DNA of 7,049 nt from Acidobacteriota bacterium (lineage in GTDB: Bacteria > Acidobacteriota > Thermoanaerobaculia > Gp7-AA8). Shown here piece after piece: positions 1 to 5,874 of this stretch. Location of the stretch: positions 1 to 7,049 of the forward strand of contig QHVX01000322.1 of NCBI GenBank assembly GCA_003222375.1. The letters run 5' to 3'. Within the stretch, counting starts at the first letter, position 1. Every line of letters starts with the position of its first letter. The notes under the pieces are model-generated. The model did not search any database and was not told the DNA's origin. It saw only the letters and a program-made list of their open reading frames with translations. Both the position numbers and the translations under genes were made by a program.

Positions 1-525
1 TATTCGTCCGCGTTTTATGCACTCCGCGACACGCGTACGCCGCTCCGCTACGCGGTGTTGCGCGTTGCGCTGACCGGCGTTCTCGGCTACCTCTTCGCGC
101 TGCCGCTGCGGCCGCTGCTCATCGATGCTTTGCAGTTTGCGCACGTGCCGCTTCCGTTGATCCAGGGAAGCACGAAGCCGCTCGGTGCGATTGCCCTGAC
201 CGCAACCGCCGGTATCGCGGGGTGGCTGGAGTTCGTCCTGCTTCGCCGGTCGCTGGGCCGGCGGATTGGACCCGTTCCGCTTTCGCGCGGCTATCTGATT
301 CGGCTGTGGACTTCGGCGGTTGTCGCGGGGATCACGGGCGCGGCCTTCTACGTCTACATCACGCCGCGCCTGGGCGTGCATCTGCCGCACTTCCTGCCGG
401 ACATTCGCGACGGTTTGATCGTGTGCGCGATCTTCGGGGTGATCTATTTCGCGATTGCGTTGGCACTCGGCGTGCCGGAAGCGCGCGCAACACTGGCGCG
501 GTTTCGGCTACGATCGGATGCGTGA
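1..525 (+). CDS. murJ: MurJ/MviN-type lipid II flippase, C-terminal part (5' end outside window)
   Basis: The frame is open from base 1, so only the last 174 residues are seen and the true start lies upstream. The first residues, [15 protein letters not shown], match the conserved MurJ/MviN segment in which a helix ends in 'FyAl.dTrtP'. About four hydrophobic helices follow, at roughly fragment residues 20-40, 62-80, 103-122 and 139-160, with short basic loops such as RRSLGRRIG. This fits the last helices of a polytopic MOP-superfamily flippase. MurJ moves lipid-linked peptidoglycan precursor (lipid II) across the inner membrane. The stop TGA (523-525) overlaps the GTG start of the next gene, which suggests translational coupling to the peptide-transporter ATPase. 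Other MOP-family flippases (polysaccharide exporters) are possible, but the DTRTP motif favours MurJ. Confidence 0.85.
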   Translation, partial: YSSAFYALRDTRTPLRYAVLRVALTGVLGYLFALPLRPLLIDALQFAHVPLPLIQGSTKPLGAIALTATAGIAGWLEFVLLRRSLGRRIGPVPLSRGYLIRLWTSAVVAGITGAAFYVYITPRLGVHLPHFLPDIRDGLIVCAIFGVIYFAIALALGVPEARATLARFRLRSDA

Positions 526-1517
526 GCGAAGTTCTCCTTGAAGTAAAGAAGCTCAGGACGACTTTCTTCACCGGCGACGGCGAAGTGCACGCCGTCGACA
601 ACGTCTCGTTCGACGTGCGCAAGGGCGAAGCGCTGGCGCTGGTCGGCGAATCGGGGTGCGGCAAGAGCGTGACCGCGATGTCGATCATGCGGCTGGTCGC
701 ATCGCCCGGAAAGATCACCGGCGGCGAAATTCGATTCAAGGATCGCAACCTCGCTGATCTTTCCGAAAAGGAGATGCGCCATGTGCGCGGCAATGACATC
801 GCGATGGTGTTCCAGGAGCCGATGACGTCGCTCAATCCCGTTTTCAAGATCGGCGATCAGGTCGCGGAAGCGATCCGCGTCCATCGCAAAGTTTCGAAAA
901 AGGAAGCGCGCAAGCAAGCGGGCGACATGCTCGAGCTGGTGTCGATACCCGATCCGATCAAACGTCTCGACGATTATCCGCATCAACTCTCGGGCGGCAT
1001 GCGGCAGCGCGTGATGATCGCGATGGCATTGTCGTGCGATCCGGAATTGCTGATCGCCGACGAGCCGACGACCGCGCTCGACGTGACGATTCAGGCGCAG
1101 ATCATGGAGCTGCTGGCGTCGCTGCAGAAGCGACTCGGCCTCGCGATCCTGCTCATCACGCACGACCTCGGCGTCGTCGCGGAGTTCTGCGAGCGCATCA
1201 TCGTCATGTACACCGGACGGATCGTCGAGGAAGCGCCGGTGCTCGATCTCTTTGCGAATCCGGCGCATCCGTACACGCGCGGCCTTCTGAAATCGCTGCC
1301 GAGCGTCGTGCATGACGAAAAGCGGCTGCCGACCATCAAAGGAATGGTCCCGCCGCTGACCGCGCTCCCGGCCGGGTGCAAATTCAATCCGCGCTGTCCC
1401 GATGTGATGCCGATTTGCCTCGGCAACGAGCCCGCGCGAATGATCGTGGGAGAAGGGCACGACGCGCGGTGCTACCTGCATGGGGATTTGGCGGATCCGG
1501 AGCGCATTGAACAATGA
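522..1517 (+). CDS. oppD: OppD/DppD-type oligopeptide ABC transporter ATP-binding protein
   Basis: This 331-residue ATPase energises peptide import as one of a pair of nucleotide-binding subunits under an OppB/OppC-type permease. Visible motifs are Walker A GESGCGKS (42-49), Q-loop Gln98 in [11 protein letters not shown], signature LSGGMRQR (156-163), Walker B LLIADE (176-181), D-loop ALD (185-187) and switch His214. The C-terminal oligopeptide-transporter domain contains [11 protein letters not shown] (246-256) and four cysteines, C286, C292, C299 and C317, the pattern linked to an iron-sulfur cluster in some OppD proteins. I chose GTG 522 because homology begins there ([11 protein letters not shown]) and it overlaps the murJ stop by 3 nt. 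The frame stays open upstream to 222, but that part only shadows murJ. No clear Shine-Dalgarno is seen, consistent with coupled translation. Length is normal for the family. The substrate (oligo- or dipeptide, or other) cannot be told from sequence. Confidence 0.95.
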   Translation: MSEVLLEVKKLRTTFFTGDGEVHAVDNVSFDVRKGEALALVGESGCGKSVTAMSIMRLVASPGKITGGEIRFKDRNLADLSEKEMRHVRGNDIAMVFQEPMTSLNPVFKIGDQVAEAIRVHRKVSKKEARKQAGDMLELVSIPDPIKRLDDYPHQLSGGMRQRVMIAMALSCDPELLIADEPTTALDVTIQAQIMELLASLQKRLGLAILLITHDLGVVAEFCERIIVMYTGRIVEEAPVLDLFANPAHPYTRGLLKSLPSVVHDEKRLPTIKGMVPPLTALPAGCKFNPRCPDVMPICLGNEPARMIVGEGHDARCYLHGDLADPERIEQ

Positions 1518-1592
1518 ATGCAGAATGCAAAATGCAAAATGCAGAATTGAACGTCGGAACGTTTCTGCATTCTGCATTCTGCATTCTGCATT
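1517..1592. repeat. Long inverted repeat of eight heptamers between oppD and oppF
   Basis: The left arm (1517-1544) is four heptamers: AATGCAG, AATGCAA, AATGCAA, AATGCAG. The right arm (1565-1592) is four identical copies of CTGCATT, the reverse complement of AATGCAG. The arms pair over 28 positions with only two mismatches. Inside, AACGT (1550-1554) pairs with ACGTT (1559-1563) around a CGGA loop. The element begins on the last base of the oppD stop and ends 18 nt before the oppF ATG. Only three T follow the right arm, so it does not look like a classical intrinsic terminator. It could stabilise or process the mRNA, or be a dispersed genomic repeat. The structure is certain; its role is unknown. 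Confidence 0.93.
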
Positions 1593-1600
1593 TCGTCCTC

Positions 1601-1606
1601 GAAAGG
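1601..1606 (+). promoter_or_regulatory. Probable ribosome binding site of oppF
   Basis: GAAAGG lies 4 nt upstream of ATG 1611, a slightly short spacing. It sits between the heptamer hairpin and the start codon, and supports ATG 1611 as the oppF start even though the encoded N-terminus runs beyond the family core. Confidence 0.5.
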
Positions 1607-1610
1607 CGAT

Positions 1611-2543
1611 ATGCCTGACGTAATCGAGCAATCCGCCCCCCAAACCACCCCCAAAGTTCCAGTCGGGGCGGGGGAGACGCTGCTCCTCGTCCGCGACCTG
1701 AAAAAATATTTTCCGGTGAAGCGCGGCGTTCTTGCACGCGTTGTCGCGGAAGTCAAAGCCGTCGATGGCGTGACGTTCGCCGTCTCGCGCGGTGAAACGC
1801 TCGGTCTGGTCGGCGAATCGGGATCGGGAAAGACCACGGTCGGGCGCTGCATCCTTCGCCTGATCGAGCCGACTTCGGGATCCATTCAGTTCGAAGGCGC
1901 CGAATTGACAGAGCTCGGCGCGACCGACATGCGCCGCAAACGCCGCGACATGCAGATCGTTTTCCAGGATCCTTACGCGTCGTTGAATCCGAGGATGACG
2001 GTGGGGACGATTGTGTCGGAGCCGCTGATCATTCATGGCGGAATGAGCAACAGCGAGCGCGCCGATCGCGTCGCGGAGCTGCTGGAAAAAGTCGGACTCA
2101 GTCCCGAGTATCGCCGCCGCTATCCGCACGAGTTCTCGGGAGGTCAGCGGCAGCGGATCGGCGTCGCGCGCGCATTGGCCACCAATCCGAAATTTCTGGT
2201 GCTCGACGAGCCGGTCTCGGCACTCGATGTGTCCGTACAGGCGCAGGTGATCAATCTTCTCCAGGACCTCCAAGAAGATCTACATTTAACATATCTATTT
2301 ATCGCGCATGATTTATCTGTGGTCGAGCACATCTCCACCCGCGTGGCGGTGATGTACCTCGGCAAGATCATGGAGCTTGCCGACCGCCGCGCTTTGTATG
2401 CCGATCCGCTGCATCCGTACACGAAGGCGCTGCTCTCGGCAGTTCCGATTCCCGATCCCGCAATCCTCCCAGCGGCTGCGTTTTTCACACGCGGTGTCCG
2501 ATCGCGCAGTTCCCGATCTGCAAGGATGTGGTACCGCCGCTGA
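1611..2543 (+). CDS. oppF: OppF/DppF-type peptide ABC transporter ATP-binding protein, frame broken near the 3' end
   Basis: This is the second ATPase of the peptide-importer pair. Visible motifs are Walker A GESGSGKT (68-75), Q-loop Gln119 in [11 protein letters not shown], signature FSGGQRQR (175-182), Walker B FLVLDE (195-200), ALD (204-206) and switch His233. [19 protein letters not shown] ends at residue 283. The core is preceded by a roughly 20-residue low-complexity N-terminal stretch. After Pro283 the frame departs from the family: residues 284-310 ([12 protein letters not shown]...) have no family character and are out-of-frame readthrough. The expected tail, NPPSGC with four cysteines, is encoded in another frame at 2462-2617. 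OppF proteins normally have about 16-19 further residues (the 'GDVPSP' region) between PDP and NPPSGC, and here only two bases separate them. The ATPase core is intact, but the C-terminal domain would be lost. Either the gene is truncated or the assembly has an error. Confidence 0.9.
   Translation: MPDVIEQSAPQTTPKVPVGAGETLLLVRDLKKYFPVKRGVLARVVAEVKAVDGVTFAVSRGETLGLVGESGSGKTTVGRCILRLIEPTSGSIQFEGAELTELGATDMRRKRRDMQIVFQDPYASLNPRMTVGTIVSEPLIIHGGMSNSERADRVAELLEKVGLSPEYRRRYPHEFSGGQRQRIGVARALATNPKFLVLDEPVSALDVSVQAQVINLLQDLQEDLHLTYLFIAHDLSVVEHISTRVAVMYLGKIMELADRRALYADPLHPYTKALLSAVPIPDPAILPAAAFFTRGVRSRSSRSARMWYRR
1633..1671 (+). other. GC-rich hairpin in the first codons of oppF
   Basis: CCGCCCC (1633-1639) is the exact reverse complement of GGGGCGG (1665-1671), giving a 7-bp all-GC stem. 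CCCCC (1648-1652) can compete for GGGGG (1670-1674). It falls in the non-conserved N-terminal stretch of OppF (about codons 8-21). A stem this stable just after the start could slow translation or serve as an RNA structure, but it may simply reflect a proline/glycine-rich low-complexity segment. Confidence 0.5.
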
Positions 2544-2617
2544 TCGAGCACAATCCCGGACAGTTCGCGGCATGCCACTTCGCCGGCTATCCGGTCCCTC
2601 CGGCGAAAAATCCGTAA
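2462..2617 (+). pseudogene. oppF: Out-of-frame C-terminal tail of oppF
   Basis: Read in the frame starting at 2462, the sequence encodes 51 residues beginning [20 protein letters not shown] and ending at TAA 2615-2617. This is the conserved C-terminal oligopeptide-transporter domain. Its four cysteines (fragment positions 6, 12, 20 and 38) are spaced almost as in the upstream OppD (286, 292, 299, 317). It has no start codon or ribosome binding site of its own and belongs to the gene starting at 1611, which is read in a different frame up to 2459. The tail contains no stop codons and keeps all key residues, so the break is either very recent or an artefact. Confidence 0.88.
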
Positions 2618-2630
2618 CGTTCGAAATGAA

Positions 2631-2698
2631 GTGAGAGTTAATCCGTTATAAGCGCGGGTACAATGCGCCCGCCAAAGTGGTATCTCTCACGAAACTCT
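2631..2698. promoter_or_regulatory. Inverted repeats in the spacer upstream of the efflux operon
   Basis: The 123-nt gap between the oppF tail and tolC has no gene. GTGAGAG (2631-2637) is matched by its reverse complement CTCTCAC (2684-2690). The overlapping AGAGTT (2634-2639) is matched instead by AACTCT (2693-2698), so the two pairings exclude each other. Nested inside, GCGGG (2654-2658) pairs with CCCGC (2668-2672). The arms flank a possible -10 box. They could be an operator for a dimeric regulator or a leader RNA structure. No T-run follows, so a simple terminator is unlikely. The match is visible, but a function is only inferred. Confidence 0.4.
2637..2664 (+). promoter_or_regulatory. 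Possible sigma-70-like promoter of the efflux operon
   Basis: TACAAT (2659-2664) matches five of six bases of the -10 consensus. A -35 region would fall near GTTAAT (2637-2642, 16-bp spacer), which is a poor match to TTGACA. A second -10-like hexamer, TATAAG, lies at 2647-2652. The location, after the end of one gene block and before a gene with a strong ribosome binding site, favours a promoter here, but the exact boxes are uncertain. Confidence 0.3.
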
Positions 2699-2729
2699 GA
2701 GCAATCCATTGCGTAATAGAGGCGTGTCC

Positions 2730-2736
2730 AGGAGGG
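2730..2736 (+). promoter_or_regulatory. Strong ribosome binding site of the TolC-family gene
   Basis: AGGAGGG lies 4 nt before ATG 2741, a near-perfect Shine-Dalgarno sequence. It fixes the start, and the encoded protein then begins directly with a signal peptide. It is the best ribosome binding site in the window, consistent with the first gene of an operon. Confidence 0.85.
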
Positions 2737-2740
2737 TTTC

Positions 2741-4480
2741 ATGACCGCTGTTCGACGTTTTTCTGCGGTAGTTTGCTTATTGGGAGCGACTTCGCTCGCC
2801 GCGCAGACGCCGACGCCAACTCCCAAAATCGTCCCTGTTCAGCCGGTGCCACCGCAGGTGACGCCGATCACCGAACCGGTGACCGCGCAGGTCACGGCCG
2901 ATACCGATCACGATCTTTCCGATCCGCGCGCTCTCAAGCTTTCGCTTGACGATGCCCTCAAAACCGCCGTTCAGAACAATGTCGGGATCCAGTTGGAGCG
3001 CTACACACTCCTCGAATCGGGCCAGAGTCTGCGGGGCCAATACGGCATCTTCGATTGGTTCACGAGCGCTAACATCGAACGCCAGAGCTCGGAGTCGCCC
3101 ACCACGTCCCAGTTTGCGCCGAGCGGAAGCCGCGCGACGACCGCAAACTTCGGGCTGTCGCAGTTGATCCCGACCGGCGGAACGTACTCCATCGGATTCA
3201 ATAACTCTCGCGGAACGACGACCGGCGGCGGAACCTTCGTCAATCCCGCCTACCGCAGCAGCCTAGGCCTCGGCCTTTCCCACCCCCTGATGCGCAATTT
3301 CGGCGTCGACGTTACCCGCCGCGGCATTCTGATCGCGCGCAATACGCTCGGAATCAATCGTGACGTTTTCCGCGGCACTCTCATGGATACCGCCGTCACG
3401 ACCGAGCAGGTCTATCTCGATCTGGTGTACGCGCGACAATTCGTCGACGTCGTCAAGGAAGCGCTCTTCCTGGCTCGCGACCAGGCTCGCATCACACAGA
3501 TCCGCATCGACGTCGGCGCCTCTGCGCCGCTCGACATCCTCCAGCCGCGAGTCCAGATCGCCACGCAGGAAGAGAATCTGATCGCGGCCGTCGCTGCGGT
3601 CCGCGATGCCGAAGACCGCCTGCGCGCCGTGATGCACCTCCCCGCGACCGACTGGGACCGCCCCATCATCCCGACGTCTCCGGTCGGCTACACGCCGATC
3701 ACGGTCAATCCCGAGCAGGCGGTCACCACCGCGCTGCAACTGCGTCCCGAGCTGCACGAAACGCAATTGACAACCGCGACGCGCCAGATTCAGTACACCT
3801 ATGCGCGCAACCAAGTGCTGCCGCAGCTCGATCTCAAGTTGAACTACAACGCCGCCGGTCTCGCGGGGCGGACGCAGGAGTTTGATCCGGTCACCGGACT
3901 GCCGACCGGGCGTTTCGTTACCACCGGTTACTCGAACGCGCTGAGTCAGGTGTTTGGAAACGACTTTCCCTCCTGGACGGTCGGTGTCAACGTCGGCCTG
4001 CCGCTGACGAACATCGGAGCGCGCGCGGAGGCCAAGAGGGCCGAGCTCGATGTGGCGCTGGCAAGGACGAACGAAGAGCAGACGCGGCAGAACATCGCGG
4101 TCGAAGTTCGGAAGACTGCGCGCGATATCGACACGACCGCAAAGGAGATCATCGCGTCGCGAACGGCGCGCGAAGCGGCCGGGCAGAACCTCGAAGCGGA
4201 GCGTCGCCGTTACGAGAACGGCATGACCACCAACTTCCAGGTGCTGCAGATTCAGCAGCAGCTCTCCGACGCACGTGCGCGCGAGATTCAGGCGCTGGTC
4301 GCGTACAACAAGTCGGTCGCGGCCTATCACCGCGCCGTCGGAGATCTGCTGGATGTTGCAAATATCAAAATCGAAGAACCGAAGATCGAGGAACCGAGCA
4401 CATTCCGCGTGTTTGACCGCTACAATTGGCTGAATTACGGCAGCAGAATCCAGTCAAACACGACGGAGACGAAGCAGTAG
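2741..4480 (+). CDS. TolC-family outer-membrane efflux channel protein
   Basis: This 579-residue secreted protein has a signal peptide: basic MTAVRRF, a hydrophobic core, and likely cleavage after Ala-Ala at 20-21 before Gln22. A Pro/Thr-rich linker (about 23-55) precedes two outer-membrane-efflux repeats. The first starts at LSLDDAL (67-73) followed by a long amphipathic helix region. The second contains the family motif GNDFPSWTVGVNVGLPL (406-422) and the helix motif YENGMTTNFQVLQIQQQL (491-508), ending with AYHRAVGDLLD. Such proteins form trimeric channels crossing the outer membrane and periplasm. The three downstream genes (membrane protein, adaptor, MacB-type ATPase) suggest it is the exit duct of a tripartite export pump. 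It is longer than E. coli TolC, mostly through the N-terminal linker and the C-terminal tail. Its stop TAG directly abuts the next ATG. The substrate is unknown. Confidence 0.93.
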   Translation: MTAVRRFSAVVCLLGATSLAAQTPTPTPKIVPVQPVPPQVTPITEPVTAQVTADTDHDLSDPRALKLSLDDALKTAVQNNVGIQLERYTLLESGQSLRGQYGIFDWFTSANIERQSSESPTTSQFAPSGSRATTANFGLSQLIPTGGTYSIGFNNSRGTTTGGGTFVNPAYRSSLGLGLSHPLMRNFGVDVTRRGILIARNTLGINRDVFRGTLMDTAVTTEQVYLDLVYARQFVDVVKEALFLARDQARITQIRIDVGASAPLDILQPRVQIATQEENLIAAVAAVRDAEDRLRAVMHLPATDWDRPIIPTSPVGYTPITVNPEQAVTTALQLRPELHETQLTTATRQIQYTYARNQVLPQLDLKLNYNAAGLAGRTQEFDPVTGLPTGRFVTTGYSNALSQVFGNDFPSWTVGVNVGLPLTNIGARAEAKRAELDVALARTNEEQTRQNIAVEVRKTARDIDTTAKEIIASRTAREAAGQNLEAERRRYENGMTTNFQVLQIQQQLSDARAREIQALVAYNKSVAAYHRAVGDLLDVANIKIEEPKIEEPSTFRVFDRYNWLNYGSRIQSNTTETKQ

Positions 4481-5227
4481 ATGACGACTACCGAGACTGG
4501 GGCGTCGCCGCCGCCCCCGGCGACGCCGAAACCGAGCGGCCTGCAACGCATCGCCGGCGTCCTCGTGTCGCCCGACGAAACGTTCGCGTCGATTGCGCGG
4601 CAACCGACCTTCCTCGCGCCGCTGATCCTCATCATTGTCGTTTCGGCGGTCACCGGAATCGTCTTCGCGCAGCGCGTCGATTTCGTGTCCGCAACCCGTG
4701 AGGCCATGGAACAGCGGGGCAACATGACCGAAGCGCAGATGGAGAGTGCGCTGCGCATCACCGGGATCGTCAGCAAGATCATTTCGTACGGATCGCCGCT
4801 GTTCTCAGTCATCGTGCTGCTGCTGATCGCTGCGATCATGCTGCTCGCGTTCCGCGTGATGGGCGGCGAAGGAACATTCGATCAGGCCTTCTCGGTGACC
4901 GTTTACTCCTGGATGCCTCAGATCATCAAGGCGGTCGTCATGACGATCATCATCGCCATGAAGACGGGCGTCACGGTCGTCGACATTCCCATCCTGGTTC
5001 GCTCCAATCCGGCCTTCCTCGTCACGATGAAGGAACACCCGATGTTGTTCACCCTGCTTACGAACCTCGATATTTTCGGCATCTGGACGCTGGTTCTCTT
5101 CATCTTCGGCTTCGCGTACGTCGCGAAGGTCTCGAAGGCGAAATCAGCGGCGACCGTCATCACCTTGCGTGTGATCAGCGTGCTGTTTGGCCTCATCGGT
5201 CCGGCGATTCAATCGCTGCGAAAATGA
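4481..5227 (+). CDS. Yip1-family polytopic membrane protein
   Basis: This 248-residue integral membrane protein starts with a cytosolic-looking Pro-rich tail (SPPPPATPKP). Next comes GVLVSPDETFASIARQPTFLAPL (26-48), the typical opening of bacterial Yip1-domain proteins, where a '(v)sP.etf..i...p....pl' motif precedes the first helix. About five hydrophobic segments are seen, at roughly 45-63, 105-127, 139-160, 195-215 and 224-243. The ATG directly follows the tolC stop, with a GGAG 12 nt upstream. The gene ends in an ATGA overlap with the adaptor gene, so it is tightly embedded in the efflux operon. The bacterial function of this family is poorly known. A role in assembly or membrane placement of the exporter is only inferred from position. 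No enzyme motif is visible. Confidence 0.8.
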   Translation: MTTTETGASPPPPATPKPSGLQRIAGVLVSPDETFASIARQPTFLAPLILIIVVSAVTGIVFAQRVDFVSATREAMEQRGNMTEAQMESALRITGIVSKIISYGSPLFSVIVLLLIAAIMLLAFRVMGGEGTFDQAFSVTVYSWMPQIIKAVVMTIIIAMKTGVTVVDIPILVRSNPAFLVTMKEHPMLFTLLTNLDIFGIWTLVLFIFGFAYVAKVSKAKSAATVITLRVISVLFGLIGPAIQSLRK

Positions 5228-5874
5228 AGCGTCCGCTCCTGATCGCCGGCGCGATCGTCCTCATCGCCATCATCATCTTTGCGAGTGTTCGAGCGGGTGG
5301 CTCCAAAGCCGAAAAGGTCTACGCCGAGGCGGTGAAGGCGAGGAAGATCGAGGCGGTGGTCAGCGCGCCGGGAGAGGTCAATCCCAAGGTCAAGGTGAAC
5401 ATCGACGCCCACATCGTCGCGAAGATCGAACATCTCTACTTCAAGGAAGGCGATCTGGTCCGCAAGGGTCAGAAGCTTGTGGCACTCGAGGCCACGCCGT
5501 ACCTCGCTGAAAAGGGCCGCGCTGCAGCGGCGGTGGCTAACGGCAAAATCGAAGTGCAGCGCGCCAAGGCCGCGATGGGGACCGCAGAGCTGGCGTACAA
5601 GCGCGCGGTCAGCATGCGGCAGCAAGGGATCCAGGCGCAGGAGCTGTTCGACAAGGCCCAACTCGATCTCGAAAACGCACGGGCGGGTTATCAATCGGCG
5701 CACCAAGGAGTGAACCAGGCACAGGCGATCCTGCAGCAGGCCGAGACGAATTTGTCACACACCATCATCGTCTCGCCGATCGATGGTCGTCACCGGAACG
5801 ATGAACAATCCCGCATCGGTGATCGCCGTGATCGCCGATCTGTCGGAGATCCTCGTCGAATCCGACGTCAATGA
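5224..5874 (+). CDS. Periplasmic adaptor subunit (HlyD/MacA-like), N-terminal half of a split gene
   Basis: The ATG overlaps the stop of the preceding gene (ATGA, 4 nt). The product begins with one membrane anchor (about residues 4-22). The first half of a biotinyl-lipoyl domain (about 45-90, with IEHLYFKEGDLVRKGQKLVALE) and an alpha-helical coiled-coil hairpin (about 92-180, rich in Ala, Gln and Glu) follow. The chain then returns to the lipoyl domain at [11 protein letters not shown], ending at residue 188. After Gly188 the reading turns into Arg-rich out-of-frame sequence (RHRNDEQSR...) until 5874. The genuine continuation is in another frame at 5786-6421. In the family, about 11-12 residues ('.vt..nve.Ge.') lie between SPIDG and VVTGT, and these are absent. 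Such adaptors bridge an inner-membrane transporter and TolC. As written, this half would lack the beta-barrel and membrane-proximal domains. Confidence 0.85.
   Translation: MKRPLLIAGAIVLIAIIIFASVRAGGSKAEKVYAEAVKARKIEAVVSAPGEVNPKVKVNIDAHIVAKIEHLYFKEGDLVRKGQKLVALEATPYLAEKGRAAAAVANGKIEVQRAKAAMGTAELAYKRAVSMRQQGIQAQELFDKAQLDLENARAGYQSAHQGVNQAQAILQQAETNLSHTIIVSPIDGRHRNDEQSRIGDRRDRRSVGDPRRIRRQ

Noticed and set aside
222..521. A 100-codon upstream extension of the OppD frame
   Set aside because: It lies wholly inside the murJ coding region in another frame and has no family similarity. Homology starts at GTG 522.
1517..1592. CRISPR array or intrinsic terminator
   Set aside because: Units are 7 nt with no spacers, so it is not CRISPR. 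Only three T follow the right arm and it sits inside an operon, so it does not fit a classical terminator.
444..2273. A long open frame on the minus strand across oppD and the oppF start (about 600 codons)
   Set aside because: It is antisense to two clear ABC ATPases, has no recognisable domain, is rich in Arg/His/Asp as expected of a GC-rich shadow frame, and reads through the heptamer repeat.
2454..2470. Programmed ribosomal frameshift in oppF
   Set aside because: No slippery heptamer is seen at the junction, and a segment conserved in the family is missing. A frameshift alone would not restore a normal protein.
2377..2634. A small separate gene across the oppF 3' end
   Set aside because: Its frame is neither the OppF core frame nor the frame of the conserved tail, and its product has no recognisable features.
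3263..4330. A 355-codon minus-strand open frame inside tolC
   Set aside because: It is antisense to a well-supported TolC-family gene, with Arg/Asp-rich shadow composition and no domain.
5779..5795. Programmed frameshift or a natural two-gene adaptor
   Set aside because: No slippery run is present, the second half has no ribosome binding site, and the break falls within the lipoyl domain with residues missing. A deletion or assembly fault explains it better.
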